From contig JASDDO010000018.1 in assembly GCA_030015575.1 (NCBI GenBank), forward strand, positions 232,753,327-232,817,326: a stretch of 64,000 nt of DNA. Direction: 5' to 3'. This stretch comes from Agapanthus africanus (Eukaryota > Streptophyta > Magnoliopsida > Asparagales > Amaryllidaceae). Shown here piece after piece: positions 44,485-57,842 of the stretch. A program made the translations under genes and the position numbers. The notes under the pieces were generated by a model that was not told where the DNA came from, ran no database searches, and saw nothing but the letters and a program-made list of their open reading frames with translations. Within the stretch, counting starts at the first letter, position 1; the number at the start of each line of letters is the position of its first letter.

Positions 44485-47400
44485 CGACCATTGACCCGAC
44501 CCTAGACTATGACTCAGTGACCAAGATTAACCGAACCTTCTTAAACACTGGCTTTTGGATTGTCATAGTTGCATACCTCATTGCCACTCCTACTTTTACC
44601 CTTTTCTCCAGGACACCCCGTATTACTACGAGCGTCCACTTCCATTGGACAAAACCATCATATGGTTATATACAAACTCGAAGGAATTTATTCGAGAATG
44701 GTTTCTGGTTCTGGAGAAAACGATAGGACTATTTAGTTGTCTTTTCCTTTTACCTTCTCTCAGGTTGCGAGTGCTCCTTGGATTAGGACTGTACATCTAT
44801 TATGCAAATTGGATAGTCTTATTCCAAACCCTAGGCAGGTGCCGACCGGTAGGGAATGATGAAAACCAATTAGCCTAAACGGTGTACAGAAGGTATTAAG
44901 TTAAGACAAAGAAAGGGATTAGAAGGAGGGCAAAGTAAATTGCGACTGATATTCACGACCAAACCAAGTATTTCGTTACCACTCCCACTTCACCTTTGTA
45001 TTTCTCCAAGACACTCCGTATCACTACGAAGATCCACAGTTTATTGGATACTCCATCGTATGGTTATATACGAACTCGAAAGGAACTTGCTCCAGTTCGG
45101 GGATGGATTCTAGTTCAGGAGAAATAGGAATAAGGTTTATTCGGTTGTCTTTTATCTTAACCTTCTCTCGCATTGCGAGTGCTCCTAGGATTAGGACAGT
45201 ACAACCATTATGCTTATTGGATAGTCTTCTTCCAAACCATAGGCTGGTGCCGAACGGTAGAGATGGAAGAAAACCATTTGGCCTAAAAGGGTGTGCAGAA
45301 GGTAATGGCTAAAGACATATGAAGGGATGTGGAGATGTGGTAAAGAAATATACGGTTACAGTTGTGAATCTGGATAATGGAAGAGGCATTACTAGGAATA
45401 CACAGATACCCCATCGAAACATTTTAATGTTTCAGTTTCACTGTGTACTGTTAAAAGAAAACTGATTTCCCAATTAGACACTTGCTCCAGGGTATGTATT
45501 TAGCAGGTTTGATTCTCACATCTGTATGGTTTTACAGATGATGAGTGGGAGTAAGTTATTGGGAATTAGGTGATCGTCCTCATTATATCGGAATTCGTTG
45601 TAATTGGTGATATTTGAGGAAATCACCTGGGTAGTTTGCCGGACGGCAAATATTTGGTTTTGAATATCCGTTGTTATGCACCAATTTCAAATTAATATAT
45701 CTGTACGTCTATTTTTATAGAGTGAGATATACCTTTTTGAAATTATGTCTATGACATTTACCTATATCAGTGGATGGTTAGGTAAGGAGCATTGAACAAC
45801 GGTGTAATTCTTCTTAACCATAAATACAGTTTTCAACCTATGACACACAGTGAATGAGTTATTTGACTCACGGGACATATACAGAGTATTGTATGTTGTC
45901 CAGTGTCCATTAGGACAGAAGGGTTGGTCCTCGTACTATATTCTGTTTACTTATAACTTCTCTGGTTCTTAGATAAGTGTTTCGTAGAAACACAGGGTCT
46001 AAGTTTTGAGAAGTTATAGGTATAAGAGTAAAGTAGAGTACCAGGTGTTGCAAGTATCGGGATTCTTCAAGGTGATCGAAGATGTAGATACTTATGCGGG
46101 GTATTCAGTTGATAGTACTGATTAAGAGAACTTGCTTCTCTTTCAGGTTACTCATAATTGGATGCATTCCTAAGTTGAGTAACGCTGATCGGCCTCCTTC
46201 CATTTAGTTGACATGCACTGGAGACAGCTGCATGATTTGAAACTAGTTCAATTAAATCAGTGCTTCTGTTTCTGTATTGGATATAGAACAGTTCATATCT
46301 TAACGTTGTTAAGGTACGGGGAGTTGTCCGGCTTATGCTTAAAACCAGAATCTAGATAACTCAAGGCACGTTTCTGTAATGGCTGTTTGTAGGTTGACCC
46401 AGGCTATGACGAGGGTTGACTTTCTACCATCTGGAAGATCAATAGTAATATTGTTCTTGACTCGCCACAATTTTAAAGAAATGGATTTTTTCAGAAAACA
46501 GTAGTGGGAGTATGGTAGAACTGGAAGCGATTCCAGAACCGCAAACGGTTACTGAAAATTTGATAAGAACCTAAAGATTCAATCTGGATTGACATTCCAT
46601 TGGCCACTCCGCAGATATGGTGGGTAACCTCAGGCACTCGAGAGGTACTTAGGTAGCCTCAAGGACGGTGACAGGGAAGTTCTTGTTTACCCAGACTTGT
46701 CATTGCTGTTGTTCCAGACTGTGAGACCCGGCAGGAGGATGAGTATAGCGTCGTTCTAAACTGGCTTTAGAAGTGCACGTGTATGTGACTCTGCCAGAGG
46801 GTTGTCGTAGTCAGTGGGACCAGCGGAAGCATTGGTGGATAAGTGGCTTATGTCTATTTATAGACTAAAGCAGATATAGCGGAGATAGATCATCTATTTC
46901 TGATGTGACAGTCATAGGTTTGACTGCATCAGAACAGAGGATGGATCTGTTAAGAAGGTAGTAGGGTGTGATGTCCTGGTATTTGGATGACATACACAGA
47001 GTAAGAAGTGATATTCCTATACTACGATCGGTTATTCTTTGGTTGTCACACAGTAGTTTCTCCACATAAGGCTTGGATATTGTATCAGACATTCTGGTTA
47101 CTGGATCTATGGTTTTAGATCTAGATTTGGGTAGTTTCCCAATCTGGGTACTTAGACAGCATTCTATTAGTATTTAGAATGGACGACTCCTGGCACGGTA
47201 GAGTACCTGCAGGTGATGGAGTCACCCTCTCTAAAGGTGTCTTACAGACTAAACTAGAAAGGGAAGTGCATGATTGGCAGATCACTTGCTTGGGCAATTG
47301 AGTCAATCATGAGATGTCAAGTTCCACACTAGATGTTGTTCTTGCAGTAGATGCAATAAGTTGATATTAATCCAATCGTGGAGAAACGATCGGAAGCAGT

Positions 47401-47898
47401 TTTAGGACATAAGTGCGTGTTCTAGGGATATGATAACGACAGCCTCATTCAGGAGACAATTATCATTCCAGGCTTCCAAGGTGACCTGGATGGCAGAGTG
47501 GTTGTCAGAGTTATAGTTTTCCCTCTGACGAGGGGCAGTATTTTGGACAGGTGGTCCAGACGGATACTGAGGGAGGCATGGCGCAGGATACTGATTACGT
47601 TCAGTTGACGATACAGTCTAAGAAGTTTGGATTTGGAGTTCATTTATCAACTAGGTCCCATCAGACATCCAGACATTCTAAGGCAGGTATTGCTCATTTC
47701 GGGAGATGGCTTTCTCCGTGAACTTGAGATATAGAGAGACATAGAAAGAAACATCAAAGCGGATCCACTCACTGAGGCTGTTCCTTAAACGCAATAGTTT
47801 CGCAAACGAGCTTTGTGAGACTGACTAGTAGAGGAGTTGGGTGTTCGGTATCACACGGGCTGTGAGTATGCGACATCGCAATAATTAGCCTTGAGTGC
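44485..47898 (+). pseudogene. Decayed gag-pol region of element E
   Basis: Counterpart of 15243-18659 in element B, with the same order of remnants: a duplicated segment (from 44603 and from 45001, 398 bp apart), integrase, RT and RNase H traces, no usable frame. Shared disabling changes include TATAGACTAAAGCAG where A, C and D have TATGGACTAAAGCAG in RT. The open frames at 44478-44726 and 44555-44878 overlap in different frames and are not kept in B, so I do not call a protein. Confidence 0.8.
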
Positions 47899-47909
47899 AA
47901 GTGGGAGAT

Positions 47910-50002
47910 TGTTGGATATAGTGCCCTCAGAGTCTATTATTGGATCACAGGCACGTGATTGCAATGATTGAGGGAGGACCTATGCCGGTAGGACAGTCTT
48001 ACTCGAGATGATAGTATGCTATCTAGTTTATCTTTATCATCGTGTACCACTTTAGGTGACCTTACAGGTCACTATTGCACGTTAATAGAGCCCCTAGGAT
48101 TCTTGCTTGACTACCAGCAGTATGAGGGTGATCATATACGTGGGAGCTGGGGTCTATAAGCACATCCTTAAAAGGTCCCTAGTCGTGGGAGTTTCGAGAC
48201 AGGGCATCGATTCTCCAGAGTAAGACTAGTGTATACAGTCGAGACCCCGACGAGGGGCGGTGGCCGGTCTCACAAGCCACTTGTGTCAGTTGGTTCACCT
48301 AAGATGTATACAGGTGCTCATTGGGTTATGAGTACACCGGACATGACTCGCCGGGAACCTGCTAGTTGGGATTATACCAGACGTCAGATAACAGTTCCCT
48401 GGTGATATGTGTACAGGTTAGTTCATCGACCTGAGATCGTCATTTGTCTAGTGTGAGTTCCCACTATACTTAGATTACTACCCTACCACGCTCAAAGGAG
48501 ACGTGCAAACAGCTTTTAGTTAGGTACAGTCCCGAGCCACATGGAGGCAGTGAGCGGATCTGCAGGGGTTCGTCTCTCCCAGTATTGGGGGAGAGGTCGC
48601 GCTGTGTCTAGTAGTGCCATTACACAAAGCCCTCGGCCGATGCAGGAGATTTACTGGTAGGTATTCCAGCAGTATCTCAGGGTGTTCTTGGCTACACTCC
48701 GACACGACTTGTACCTCTTTTGGGGGTCTGACTTTTACCAACCCCCTAGGCCCACCATGCGATACTCATAGACGAACGGACCGGACTGTATAGATATTGT
48801 CACTGACAGGCTCAGTAGGGTGTCAGGATGAGTTCGCTCATCGACGTCCCTTTTGGTCAATACCTGGTAGCCTGTCACGTATTGGGTAATACCTCTGACG
48901 TGTTAGTGGTTAAATCCACAGCCAAAGTATTGACGAGTCTTTAGAGTCCCCCACAGACCAGTTTCTCAAGTTTCGGGCGAAACGCTGTAGAGGCCGTATG
49001 GAGATATGGCAGGATTCGATCAGATACGTGCGGTATTGCACGAATCGTGATCGGACGGATTTTACTAGCGGGCTTTGGTTTAAGCCGGATCCGAGTATTA
49101 GACAGTGTAGATTTTGCCTTTTTGCATTTGTGTTCAGTGGGAATACAAATGCGGGCATGTATATGCAGTCGCGGGGTTTTCCCGTAATTTATTACGGTAT
49201 CAGTTTTCTAAAGTTGCCAGTTTGCATTCTGTTCCGACCAGTTTTCCTTTGTTCCTTCGCGGCCGGACTTTCCGTTGGAGGGGCTAATTTGCAAGCTCGC
49301 AAATTAGCATTTGTGGAGGGGGTTTATTGTGATTGTGGCTTCATCATGATGAGATTCCTTTTCCATCATTTGTTTGCTTTAAATGAGATGGTGCTTTGAT
49401 TTGATGAGATTAGAAATGGTGTGACCATTTTTCCTTCTCATTTTTGCTTACCTTTTCTTCTCTTGATTAATCCATTCTTTTTCCCCACCCATCACATGAA
49501 GAGGCCGGCCACTTTGAGGGAGGGAGATGAGAGATTTCATTTTGTGTGAAGTGGGGAAATTATCATCTCATTCTTTGTACACCAAAGTTCATCTCCATTG
49601 TTCATTATTTCCCTCCATCCAAAGGCAACATAAACCCCAAAGAGACAATAGATTCTATACTAGCCTACAGCACATCTTGGACGCGTCGACTAGCCAACTT
49701 CGCGCCCGAGTAGCCTCGGTCCAGAGGTAGGAGCCCGTAAAATATTTTGGCTATGTGGTGCCCTTTCCGACGAGGAGGTGACGGACGGAGATTCCGCTGG
49801 AGATCGGAGTGGAGACGAAGACCGAAGGACACGGATCACTTGGTATAACTCTCTACTTCTTTTCTTGTTTGCTTGTAGCTAGGTTAATGGCCCGATCCGG
49901 GTTTAAAATGGGCGGTGGTGCCGGTTTGCAAGTTTCGCAAAGTTTTTTGTTTCCACATTTCCGGCGTCGGATTGACGGCCGGGGAGCCGCCGTGCACTTA
50001 CA
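47910..50002 (+). repeat. Element E 3' LTR
   Basis: 2093 bp, TGTTGGATATAGTGCCC to GTGCACTTACA, next to the purine tract AAGTGGGAGA. No 78-bp duplication as in B. The following TTCTT (50003-50007) is the presumed target duplication; its partner lies left of the window. Confidence 0.92.
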
Positions 50003-53000
50003 TTCTTGTAATTGAGAACTGCTTTACGGTCAGCCCTACCTCCTGGATACTTGATACCGGATCAGGATCTCATATCTATAATCTATTGCAGGGACTGAGA
50101 AAAAGTAGGAAAGTTGTACCTGGTAATATGTCGTTCAGGGTTGCGAACGGAGCACAAGTTAATGATGCAGCCGTCGGTGAATATCACCCAGTGTTGCCAA
50201 ACGGCAATACTATGATTTTGAACGATTGCTACTATGTACCTTCCATGGTTTGCAACATCATATCAGTTTCTTTACTCGCTAAAGATGGATATAACTTTGT
50301 TCTTGATAGAAATATCATGAACATCTACCTTCATAAGGTACTGGTTGCAGAAGGTACACTGTGTAATGGTATCTACGTTCTAAATCAGAATATAGTTCTC
50401 AATATACAAAACACACGCAAGAGGAATAATTCAGATACGAATGAATCCTACTTGTAGCATTGTAGACTTGGTCATATCGGAGAGAAAAGAATAAGTAAGT
50501 TGCATAAAGATGGATTCTTGAATACGCTTGAGTTCTCAACTTATGAAACTTGTCAGTCTTGTCTCAAAGGAAAGATGACCAAATCTCCGTTCACCGGACA
50601 TGGAGAAAGAGCAACAGAGCTCTTGGGACTCATACACAGTGATGTATGTGGTCCAAAGTCTATACATGCAAAGGGTGGGTTCTCGTACTTCATCAAATTC
50701 ACTGACGATCTCTTTAGGTTCGGATATGTGTATCTGATGGAACACAAATCTGAAGCTTTTGAGAAATTCAAGGAATTCAGAAATGAAGTAGAGAACCAGA
50801 CTGGCAAAAGTATCAAGATCCTCCAATCGGATAGGGGAGGGGAGTACTTAAGCACGGAATTCCTAGATTACTTAAAAGAGAATGGAATTCTCTCTCAGTT
50901 TACTCCTCCTTATACGCTACAGCACAACGGTGTATCGGAGCGGAGGAATCGTACCCTATTGGATATGGTTCGCTCCATGATGAGTAGTGCCAAAATGCCT
51001 CTTTCATTTTGGGGACATGCGTTTCAGACAGCGGCATACCTACTAAATTACGTTCCATCAAAATCTGTGTCTAAGACTCCATATGAAGTAAGGAGTGGAA
51101 GAAATCCGTATCTTAAGTGATTTAAGATATGGGCTTGTCCGGCCTATATGAAAACATAGAAACCAGACAAGCTAGTAGCACGGTCAGTTCTATGTAAATT
51201 TGTGGGATATCCTAAAGACTCACAAGGATATCTGTTCTACCACACCGAGGAACAGAAGGTGTTTGTATCTCGCCTTGCTACCTTTTTAGAAAGGGAGTTT
51301 CTTGCAAAAGAAACTAGTGGGAGTTCGGTAGAACTGGGAGAAATCCATGAACCACAAAATGTAACTAAAAATTTAGAGGCAACACTGGATTCAATAACCC
51401 TAGACGAACCTCAGCCACTCTGCAGATCTGGTAGGATTTTTCATCCGCCCGAGAGATACTGCGGTTTTCTCTTAGACGGGGATCGAGAGGATTGCATCTT
51501 GGAAGAAGATGACCCTACCAGTTTCAGGCAGGCCATTATCAGTTGGGACTCTGATAAGTGGCTGGAAGCGATGCAATCCGAAATGGAGTCCAAGTAAACC
51601 AATAAAGTGTGGACCTTGGATATTGCTCCACCTGGGGTAAAACCCGTTGGATGCAAATAGATCTACAAAACGAAACTTGGTGTAGATGGGCAGGTGGAAA
51701 CCAATAAGGCTAGATTCGTTGCAAAAGGTTTGCGTCAAAGACCTGGTGTGGACTATGATGAAACTTTTTCTCCAGTAACTATGCTCAAATCCATTCGGAT
51801 CCTACTTACCATTGCTGCCTTTCATGTCTACGAAATCTGGCAGATGGACGTTAAAACGGCTTTTCTAAACGGCTGTTTGGAAGAGTGTGTTTACATGGAT
51901 CAGCCGGAAGGTTGCGTAGACAGTGGGAGCTGCGGGAAGGTGTGCAAGTTGCTTAAATCCATTTATGGATTAAAGCAGGCATCGCGGAGCTGGAACATCT
52001 GTTTTGATGAGGCAATCAAGGAATTTGATTTCATCAAGAACGAAGATGAACCTTGTGTCTATAAGAAGATTGTAGGACGAACTGTCATGTTCCTAGTCTT
52101 GTACGTGGACGACATTATTTTGATAGGAAATGGCATTCCTATGCAACAATCATTCAAGCTATTCTTGTCACAACGGTTCTCCATGAAGGACCTGGGTGAT
52201 GCCTCGTAGATTCTGGGGATCAAGATCTAAAGAGATAGATCCAAGAGTCTACTGGGACTTTCGCAGTCCAGGTACATAGAGACCGTACTAAAGAGATTTA
52301 GTATGGAAGATTCCAAGCACGATAATATACCCGCATTGCAGAGAATCACTCTCTCCAAGAAGATGTCTCCTAAGATTGACGAGAAGAGGGTTCGCATGAG
52401 CACTATACCCTATGCTTCGGCGGTAGGATCTATAATGTATGCGATGCTATGTACAAGACCAGTTGTAGCTTACGCGCTGAGCGTGGTGAGCAGGTATCAG
52501 TCAGACCTAGGTGAGGACCACTGGACGACAGTGAAGAACATTCTCAAGTACCTGAGAAGGACTAAGGAGATGTTCCTGGTTTATGGTAATGGAGACCTCA
52601 GGGTCGAGTCCTTTACCGAATCAAGCTTCTAGAGTGACAAAGATGACAGCAAGTCTGTCTCGGGTTTTGTGTTTACCCTGAACGGAGGGGCGGTATGTTG
52701 GAGGAGTTCCAAATTGGATACCGTCACAGACTCGACGATGGAGGCTGAATACATTGCTGCAGGCGATGCCACAAAATATGCGGTCTGGATGAATCAGGTG
52801 GTTCCGTCCATTGTTGACCCAATACCTTTGTATTGCGATAATAATGGGGCTATAGCTTTAGCAAAGGAACCAAGGTCCCATCATAAATCCAGACATATCT
52901 TAAGGCGGTATCTCCTGATCGGGGAGATCATTGATCGCCAGGAGATCGAGGTACGGAGAGTGGACACAAAAGACAACAAGGCGGATCCATTCACAAAGGC

Positions 53001-53070
53001 CATCCCTCAAACACAGTTCGGGCGACTTTTTGAGCTATTCGGTATGTGGTACGCCAGCAGCTGGCCTTAG
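50003..53070 (+). pseudogene. Element F pol remnant (protease to RNase H), eight in-frame stops
   Basis: Begins abruptly after the LTR of E in the region before the protease (VIENCF...SWILDTGSGS) and follows A, C and D to the end. Integrase zinc site, the D,D,E residues, RT YVDD and RNase H are recognisable. One frame stays open in phase throughout except for stops at 50455, 51118, 51157, 51595, 51658, 52207, 52228 and 52630; the only sizeable gap is an in-frame loss of 18 bp near 52795. The stops at 50455, 51658 and 52630 are TGG or CAG changed to TAG, as expected from decay of methylated cytosine. Gag and the start lie left of the window. A 49915-50457 open frame joins LTR of E to F and is an artefact of the insertion. 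Confidence 0.92.
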
Positions 53071-53126
53071 AGAAGACGTTGGGTATGCGGTACACCAATT
53101 ACTGGCCTTTAGTGCAAGTGGGAGAT

Positions 53127-55236
53127 TGTTAGATATGTATGCCCTAGAGGCCATTATTGTATAGTACTAGTTTGTATAATACATTTTGGAGGCTTGGGAT
53201 ATATATACAGGTTTACGACAGTCTTGCTCGATATAGTAGTATTCTACTTAGTTTGTTTCTATCTTAATATGTATGTATGTTTCTTTTAACATATCGCTAA
53301 TACATATTGATGGAGCCCTTAGGATCTTTGCTTGACTACCGGCATTGTGATGGCGATCACACTAGTGCGGGCTGGGTAGTCTATAAGCACATACTTATTT
53401 GTGTCCCTAGTCATAGGATTATCGAGACAGGGCATCGATACTCCAGAGTAGACTAGTGCATACGCTTCTCGTCCCAATAGGGGAGATGATCTGTCCCACA
53501 GCCATCAGTACGTCGTACTGGAGATAGTATGCAGGTGCTCGTTAGGTTATGAGTCCACTGGACAGGACTCGTCAAGAACTGTTCGTTGGTATTATACCTA
53601 TCATCAGTTAACAGTTCCCAGGTAACATGAGTATAGCTTAGTCCGCTGACTTGACACTGTCACTTCGCCTCGAGTGTGTTCCCACTGTTCTTAGATTACC
53701 ACCCTACCACGGCTCTACTGAGTCGTGCAAATAGGTAGTAGTTGGGTGCAGTCCCGAAGCACTTGGAGGCAGTGACGGTTAGATAGGATTCGTCTCTCCT
53801 GGTATTGGGAGTTGATATCGCGCTGTGTCTAGGAGAGCCATTACACATAGTCGTCCCTGGCCAGGCCAAGCTAGATTTGCTGGTAGTGTTACCAGTAATT
53901 TCTCAGGGTGTTTTAGGCTACACTCCGACATGACTTGTACAACTATTATGGGACCGACGTTTACCACCTCCTAGGCCCGACATGCGATACTCTCAAACGA
54001 ACAGACCGGACTGTACGAAGATTGTCACATTCAGGCTCAGTTGGAGTTCGGATGGGTTCACCTCATCAGTCTTCTTGTCGGCATCTACCTGGGGACCGTT
54101 ACGTACAGCTAGTACCGCTTGCGGCCTGTGGTTAAACCCACTGCCAGTGTAGTGTCGAGCCTTTAGAGTCCCACACAGAGGGTTACTCGCCTTTGGGCAA
54201 AACAGAGTAGAGGTCGCATGGTTTTGCGATGGGGTTCGTTCACATCCACGCACTTGTGCACGTTTGGTGTCCGGACGATTATCACTAGCGGGCTTCGGTT
54301 TAAGCCAGATCCTAGTATTTGTTTTGGGATTGGTTTTGTCTCAGTGTATTTGTGTTCCTCGGAACACGGATGCGGGTGTGTATGCACAGTTGACAGAGAC
54401 AGAGGCAGAGAATTCTCATTAGGCTTGTTGACCATTTGACTTTGGTTGACTTGTTGACCGTTGACATTTTCTAAACCCTAATGCGAATGAGAAATATGAT
54501 TAATAATATTAATTAAGTATTATTGTGTCATGGTTGAGTTGAACATTTGACTTTTGTTGACTTGTTGACTTTGTTGACTGGTTGACCATTGTGGACTTGT
54601 TGACCATCATCATTTCTTTTCAATGATGTTTCATGTTCTTTACAAAATGCATTAAATGCATGAAATGATAATGGTCATTGAAACTAAACATCACAATTCT
54701 TAATTATTATTACTATCTATTCTTGCTTTTGTGAGCATGGTTGCTTTATGAGAGCTCATTCTATCATTTTCTTTCTCTCTCTTGAAAGAAAGCTCTCCCT
54801 CTTCCTCTCTCAAAGCTCACGTGTTCCATGTGTTGGAAATCATGATCCTTTGAGAAAAAACCACCATAACTCTTCTCTACTCATTCTAAGGTTCTAGGTT
54901 TAGCAAACCAAGCACCTTAGTTATCTCTAGGTTGAGATAGGAGCTCAAGTTCGAGGCCCTCGGGTGGATCCATCTACAGCAAAGAGGAGATGACGAGGAG
55001 GAGCCGTTCAAGCCACTACAAAGAGCAAGCAAGGAGGAGAACCACCAAAAGAAGAGAAGGAGTTCAAAAATAAGGTATAACCATTCTACATAGTAGCTTG
55101 AACTTGGAGTTTATTTGTTAGTTTTTGTTTAGCAAAGATCCTTCATGGATGGTCCATGTTATCGTTTAAGGAAAAATTTGATTTTTACCTATTCCGCATC
55201 CCCGAAAGAACCGAGGTGGGTAACGTGGACCTAACA
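53127..55236 (+). repeat. Element F 3' LTR
   Basis: 2110 bp, TGTTAGATATGTATGCCC to GGACCTAACA, following AAGTGGGAGAT. Related to the LTRs of A, C and D but clearly diverged; one GTCGCATGGTTTTGCGAT unit only, 11 TTGAC cores at 54427-54605, donor-like TAAG|GTATAACC at 55071-55083. TGGAT at 55237-55241 is the presumed target duplication. Confidence 0.9.
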
Positions 55237-56366
55237 TGGATGAGTTTGCTCGTCGGCCTTCCTTTCGCTCAATACCTGGGTAGCCGTTACGTACAGGTAG
55301 TGCCGCTGACGTGCTTATGGTTAAACCCACTGCCAGTGTATTGACGAGTCTTTAGAGTCTCATACAGAGGGTTTTCACGGTTCAATTGATATGGTGTAGA
55401 TGACGTATGTTAGTACATACAGGTATCCGATTAAATATATGTACAGGCTGCACAGATTTTAATCGGATGGTTGATCATACTAGCGGCTTAGGATTAAGCC
55501 GGATTATTAAATCAGCTTTTGATTTAATAATTTATATATGTATTCTAGTATTATTGTTCACTGTTCATTTTCTCTCTTGGCTATTCTTATTTTTGTACGA
55601 ATACGCGTATATGTATTTCGATACATGTACCGGAAAGTATTCCGTATTTATATGGAATAGCTTCTAGAAGATGGCTACCTCATTATTGATTTTCTTTTTA
55701 GAAATTCAATTATAGAAATGAGGTGGAGGGTGAGTTGGCATGAGCATGGGTGATGGCATCTAGAGAGGTATGCTTTGCATTTGTTTATTATAAAATGAAA
55801 AGAGATATTTTGTGTGCGTGATTGAGAGAGAAAGGAGTGAGCCACAATTTCTACACATCCCATGCCTTTGATTTTCTTTACTTGCATTATTTCTCATTCG
55901 CACTCTCACTTGGAGAAAGTTTCGCACTTTCTTTAGTTGCTCATGCCACTTGGTTTCCTCAACTCCTCTTCATTTTCTTATGTTGCTCATGGAGCATTTG
56001 TGATGAGAGAAAAATTATAGTGACACATTCCTACACCTACACTCTCCATTGCTAGCAACCTTAGAGCGTCGGTTGCCTCGCTTGGCGAGGCTGAAGCTTG
56101 CGCCATTTCCCTCAGGTAGATCATCGTAGATGGAGGAAGACCGGCAACCAAACTCGATCAGCAACCACTAGGAGCTTGGGATGAAGGTTGAAGAACCGAA
56201 GGACACGGATCAACTCGGTATAACCATTCTAACTTCATTATATTGCTTGGTAGTTTAGGTTTTAGGGTAGATCCGGGGATCGGGTCATGCTAGCGCCAGT
56301 TTAGAAAAATTTTGTTCCGCTTTTTGTCACGGTTTGATGGCCGGGGGCGCCTGCCGTAACCCAACA
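55237..56366 (+). repeat. Element G LTR, right part
   Basis: Related to the LTR of H: shared GCCGTTACGTACAG segment, hairpins CCGATTAAA/TTTAATCGG (about 55429-55468), GGCTTA/TAAGCC (about 55486-55500) and TTATTAAATCA/TGATTTAATAA (about 55504-55530), donor-like TCG|GTATAACC at 56215-56226. Ends CCCAACA at 56366, after which pol of H starts with GCTCT (presumed target duplication). It is either the 3' LTR of an element or a solo LTR; the left half is outside the window. Confidence 0.78.
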
Positions 56367-57828
56367 GCTCTGGGTTAAAACCCGTAGGGTACAAATGAAT
56401 CTTTAAGAGAAAGATCGGTGTAGATGGGCAGGTGGAGACCTCTAAGCAAGGCTTGTGGTGAAAAGATTTCATCAAAGACCAGGTCTGGACTATGACGAAA
56501 CATTTTCTCTTGTAACCATGCTTAATCCATTCGGATCCTACTTGCTATTGCTGCTCACTACGACTATGAAATCTGGCAGATGGACGTTAAAACAGCTTTT
56601 CTAAATGGTGATTTAGAAGAATGCGTTTATAGGGTTCAGCCAGAGGGCTTCATTGATAGTGGGAGTAGCGGGAAAGCATGTAGGTTGCTTAAATCCATTT
56701 ATGGATTAAAGAAGGCATCACGGAGTTGGAACATTTGTTTTTGATGATGTTATCAAAGAGTTTGTATTTCGTCAAAAATCCAGATGAACCCTTTGTTTAT
56801 AAGAAGATTATAGGCAGTACTGTCACATTCCTCGTATTGTACGTAGACGATATTCTTCTGATAAGAAACGATATTCCTATACTACAATCGGTCAAAACTG
56901 TTCTTATCACAAAGGTTCTCCATGAAGGACCTGGGTGATGTCTCGTACATATTGGGCATGAAGATCTATAGTGATAGATCTAAAAGGTTGTTAGGATTGT
57001 CCCAAACTAGGTACATTAACACCATCCTAAAAAGGTTTGGTATGGAAGACTCCAAGCGGGGTGCCTTACCCGCTTGTCATGGAGTTACTCTCTCCAAGGA
57101 CTTTTGCCCAAATAGTGATGAAGAGAGTGCTCGCATGAGCATTGTACCCTACGCTTCAGCAAAATGGATCTATATTGTATGAGATGTTATGTACACGCCC
57201 TGATGTAGCTTATGCTCTGGGTGTAGTAAGCAGGTATCAATCGAACCCAGGGGAGATCACTGGACAGCAGTGAAGAACATTCTTAATTACTTACGAAGGA
57301 CTCAAGAAATGTTCTTGGTGTTTGGTAAAAGGGATTTCCAAATGGAGGCCTTTACCGATTCGAGCTTCCAGAGTGATAAGAATGACCGCAAATCTATCTC
57401 AGGGTTTTTATTTACCATCAATGGAGGGGCGGTATGTTGAAAGAGTTCCAAACAGGATACCGTTGCAGACTCCACGATGGAAGCTGAGTACATTGCCGCA
57501 AATGATGCTGCCAAGGAAGCCGTCTGGACGAGGAAGTTCATCTCGGAGCTAAGTGTAGTTCCAACCATTATTGATCCAATACCATTGTATCGTGATAATA
57601 ATGGGGCTATGGCGTTGGCTAAAGGGCCCAGGTCCCTATCAGCGATCCAGACACATCCTCAGGCGATATCATTTGATCTGGGAGATAGTTGATCGCCATG
57701 AGATTGAGATTCGGAGAGTAGAATACAAAGAATAACACCGCGGACCCACTCACAAAGGCCTTCCCTCTGCCACAGCATGAGTGGATTTTAAGAAGTTGGG
57801 TATGAGATACGCCAATAATTGGCCTTAG
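56367..57828 (+). pseudogene. Element H pol remnant (RT and RNase H)
   Basis: Begins in RT at the GVKPVG region, where G inserted, and runs to the TAG at 57826-57828. Recognisable: QMDVKTAFLNG, YGLK, LYVDDILLI, the MEDSKRG segment, MEAEYIAA of RNase H. Broken by several small indels (for example near 56737, 56890 and 57170) and stops such as TGA at 57438. More decayed than F, which fits its place as the oldest copia element of the stack. Confidence 0.88.
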
Positions 57829-57842
57829 TGTAAGTGGGAGAT

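Noticed and set aside
44478..44878. Overlapping frames just after the acceptor-like site in E, considered as a short new protein
   Set aside because: The best frame is not kept in B, where the same sequence has a stop and a shift. No start-site or domain support.
49915..50457. 180-codon frame joining the LTR of E to pol of F
   Set aside because: The first ~30 codons are LTR sequence; the fusion was created by insertion of E and is not a designed gene.
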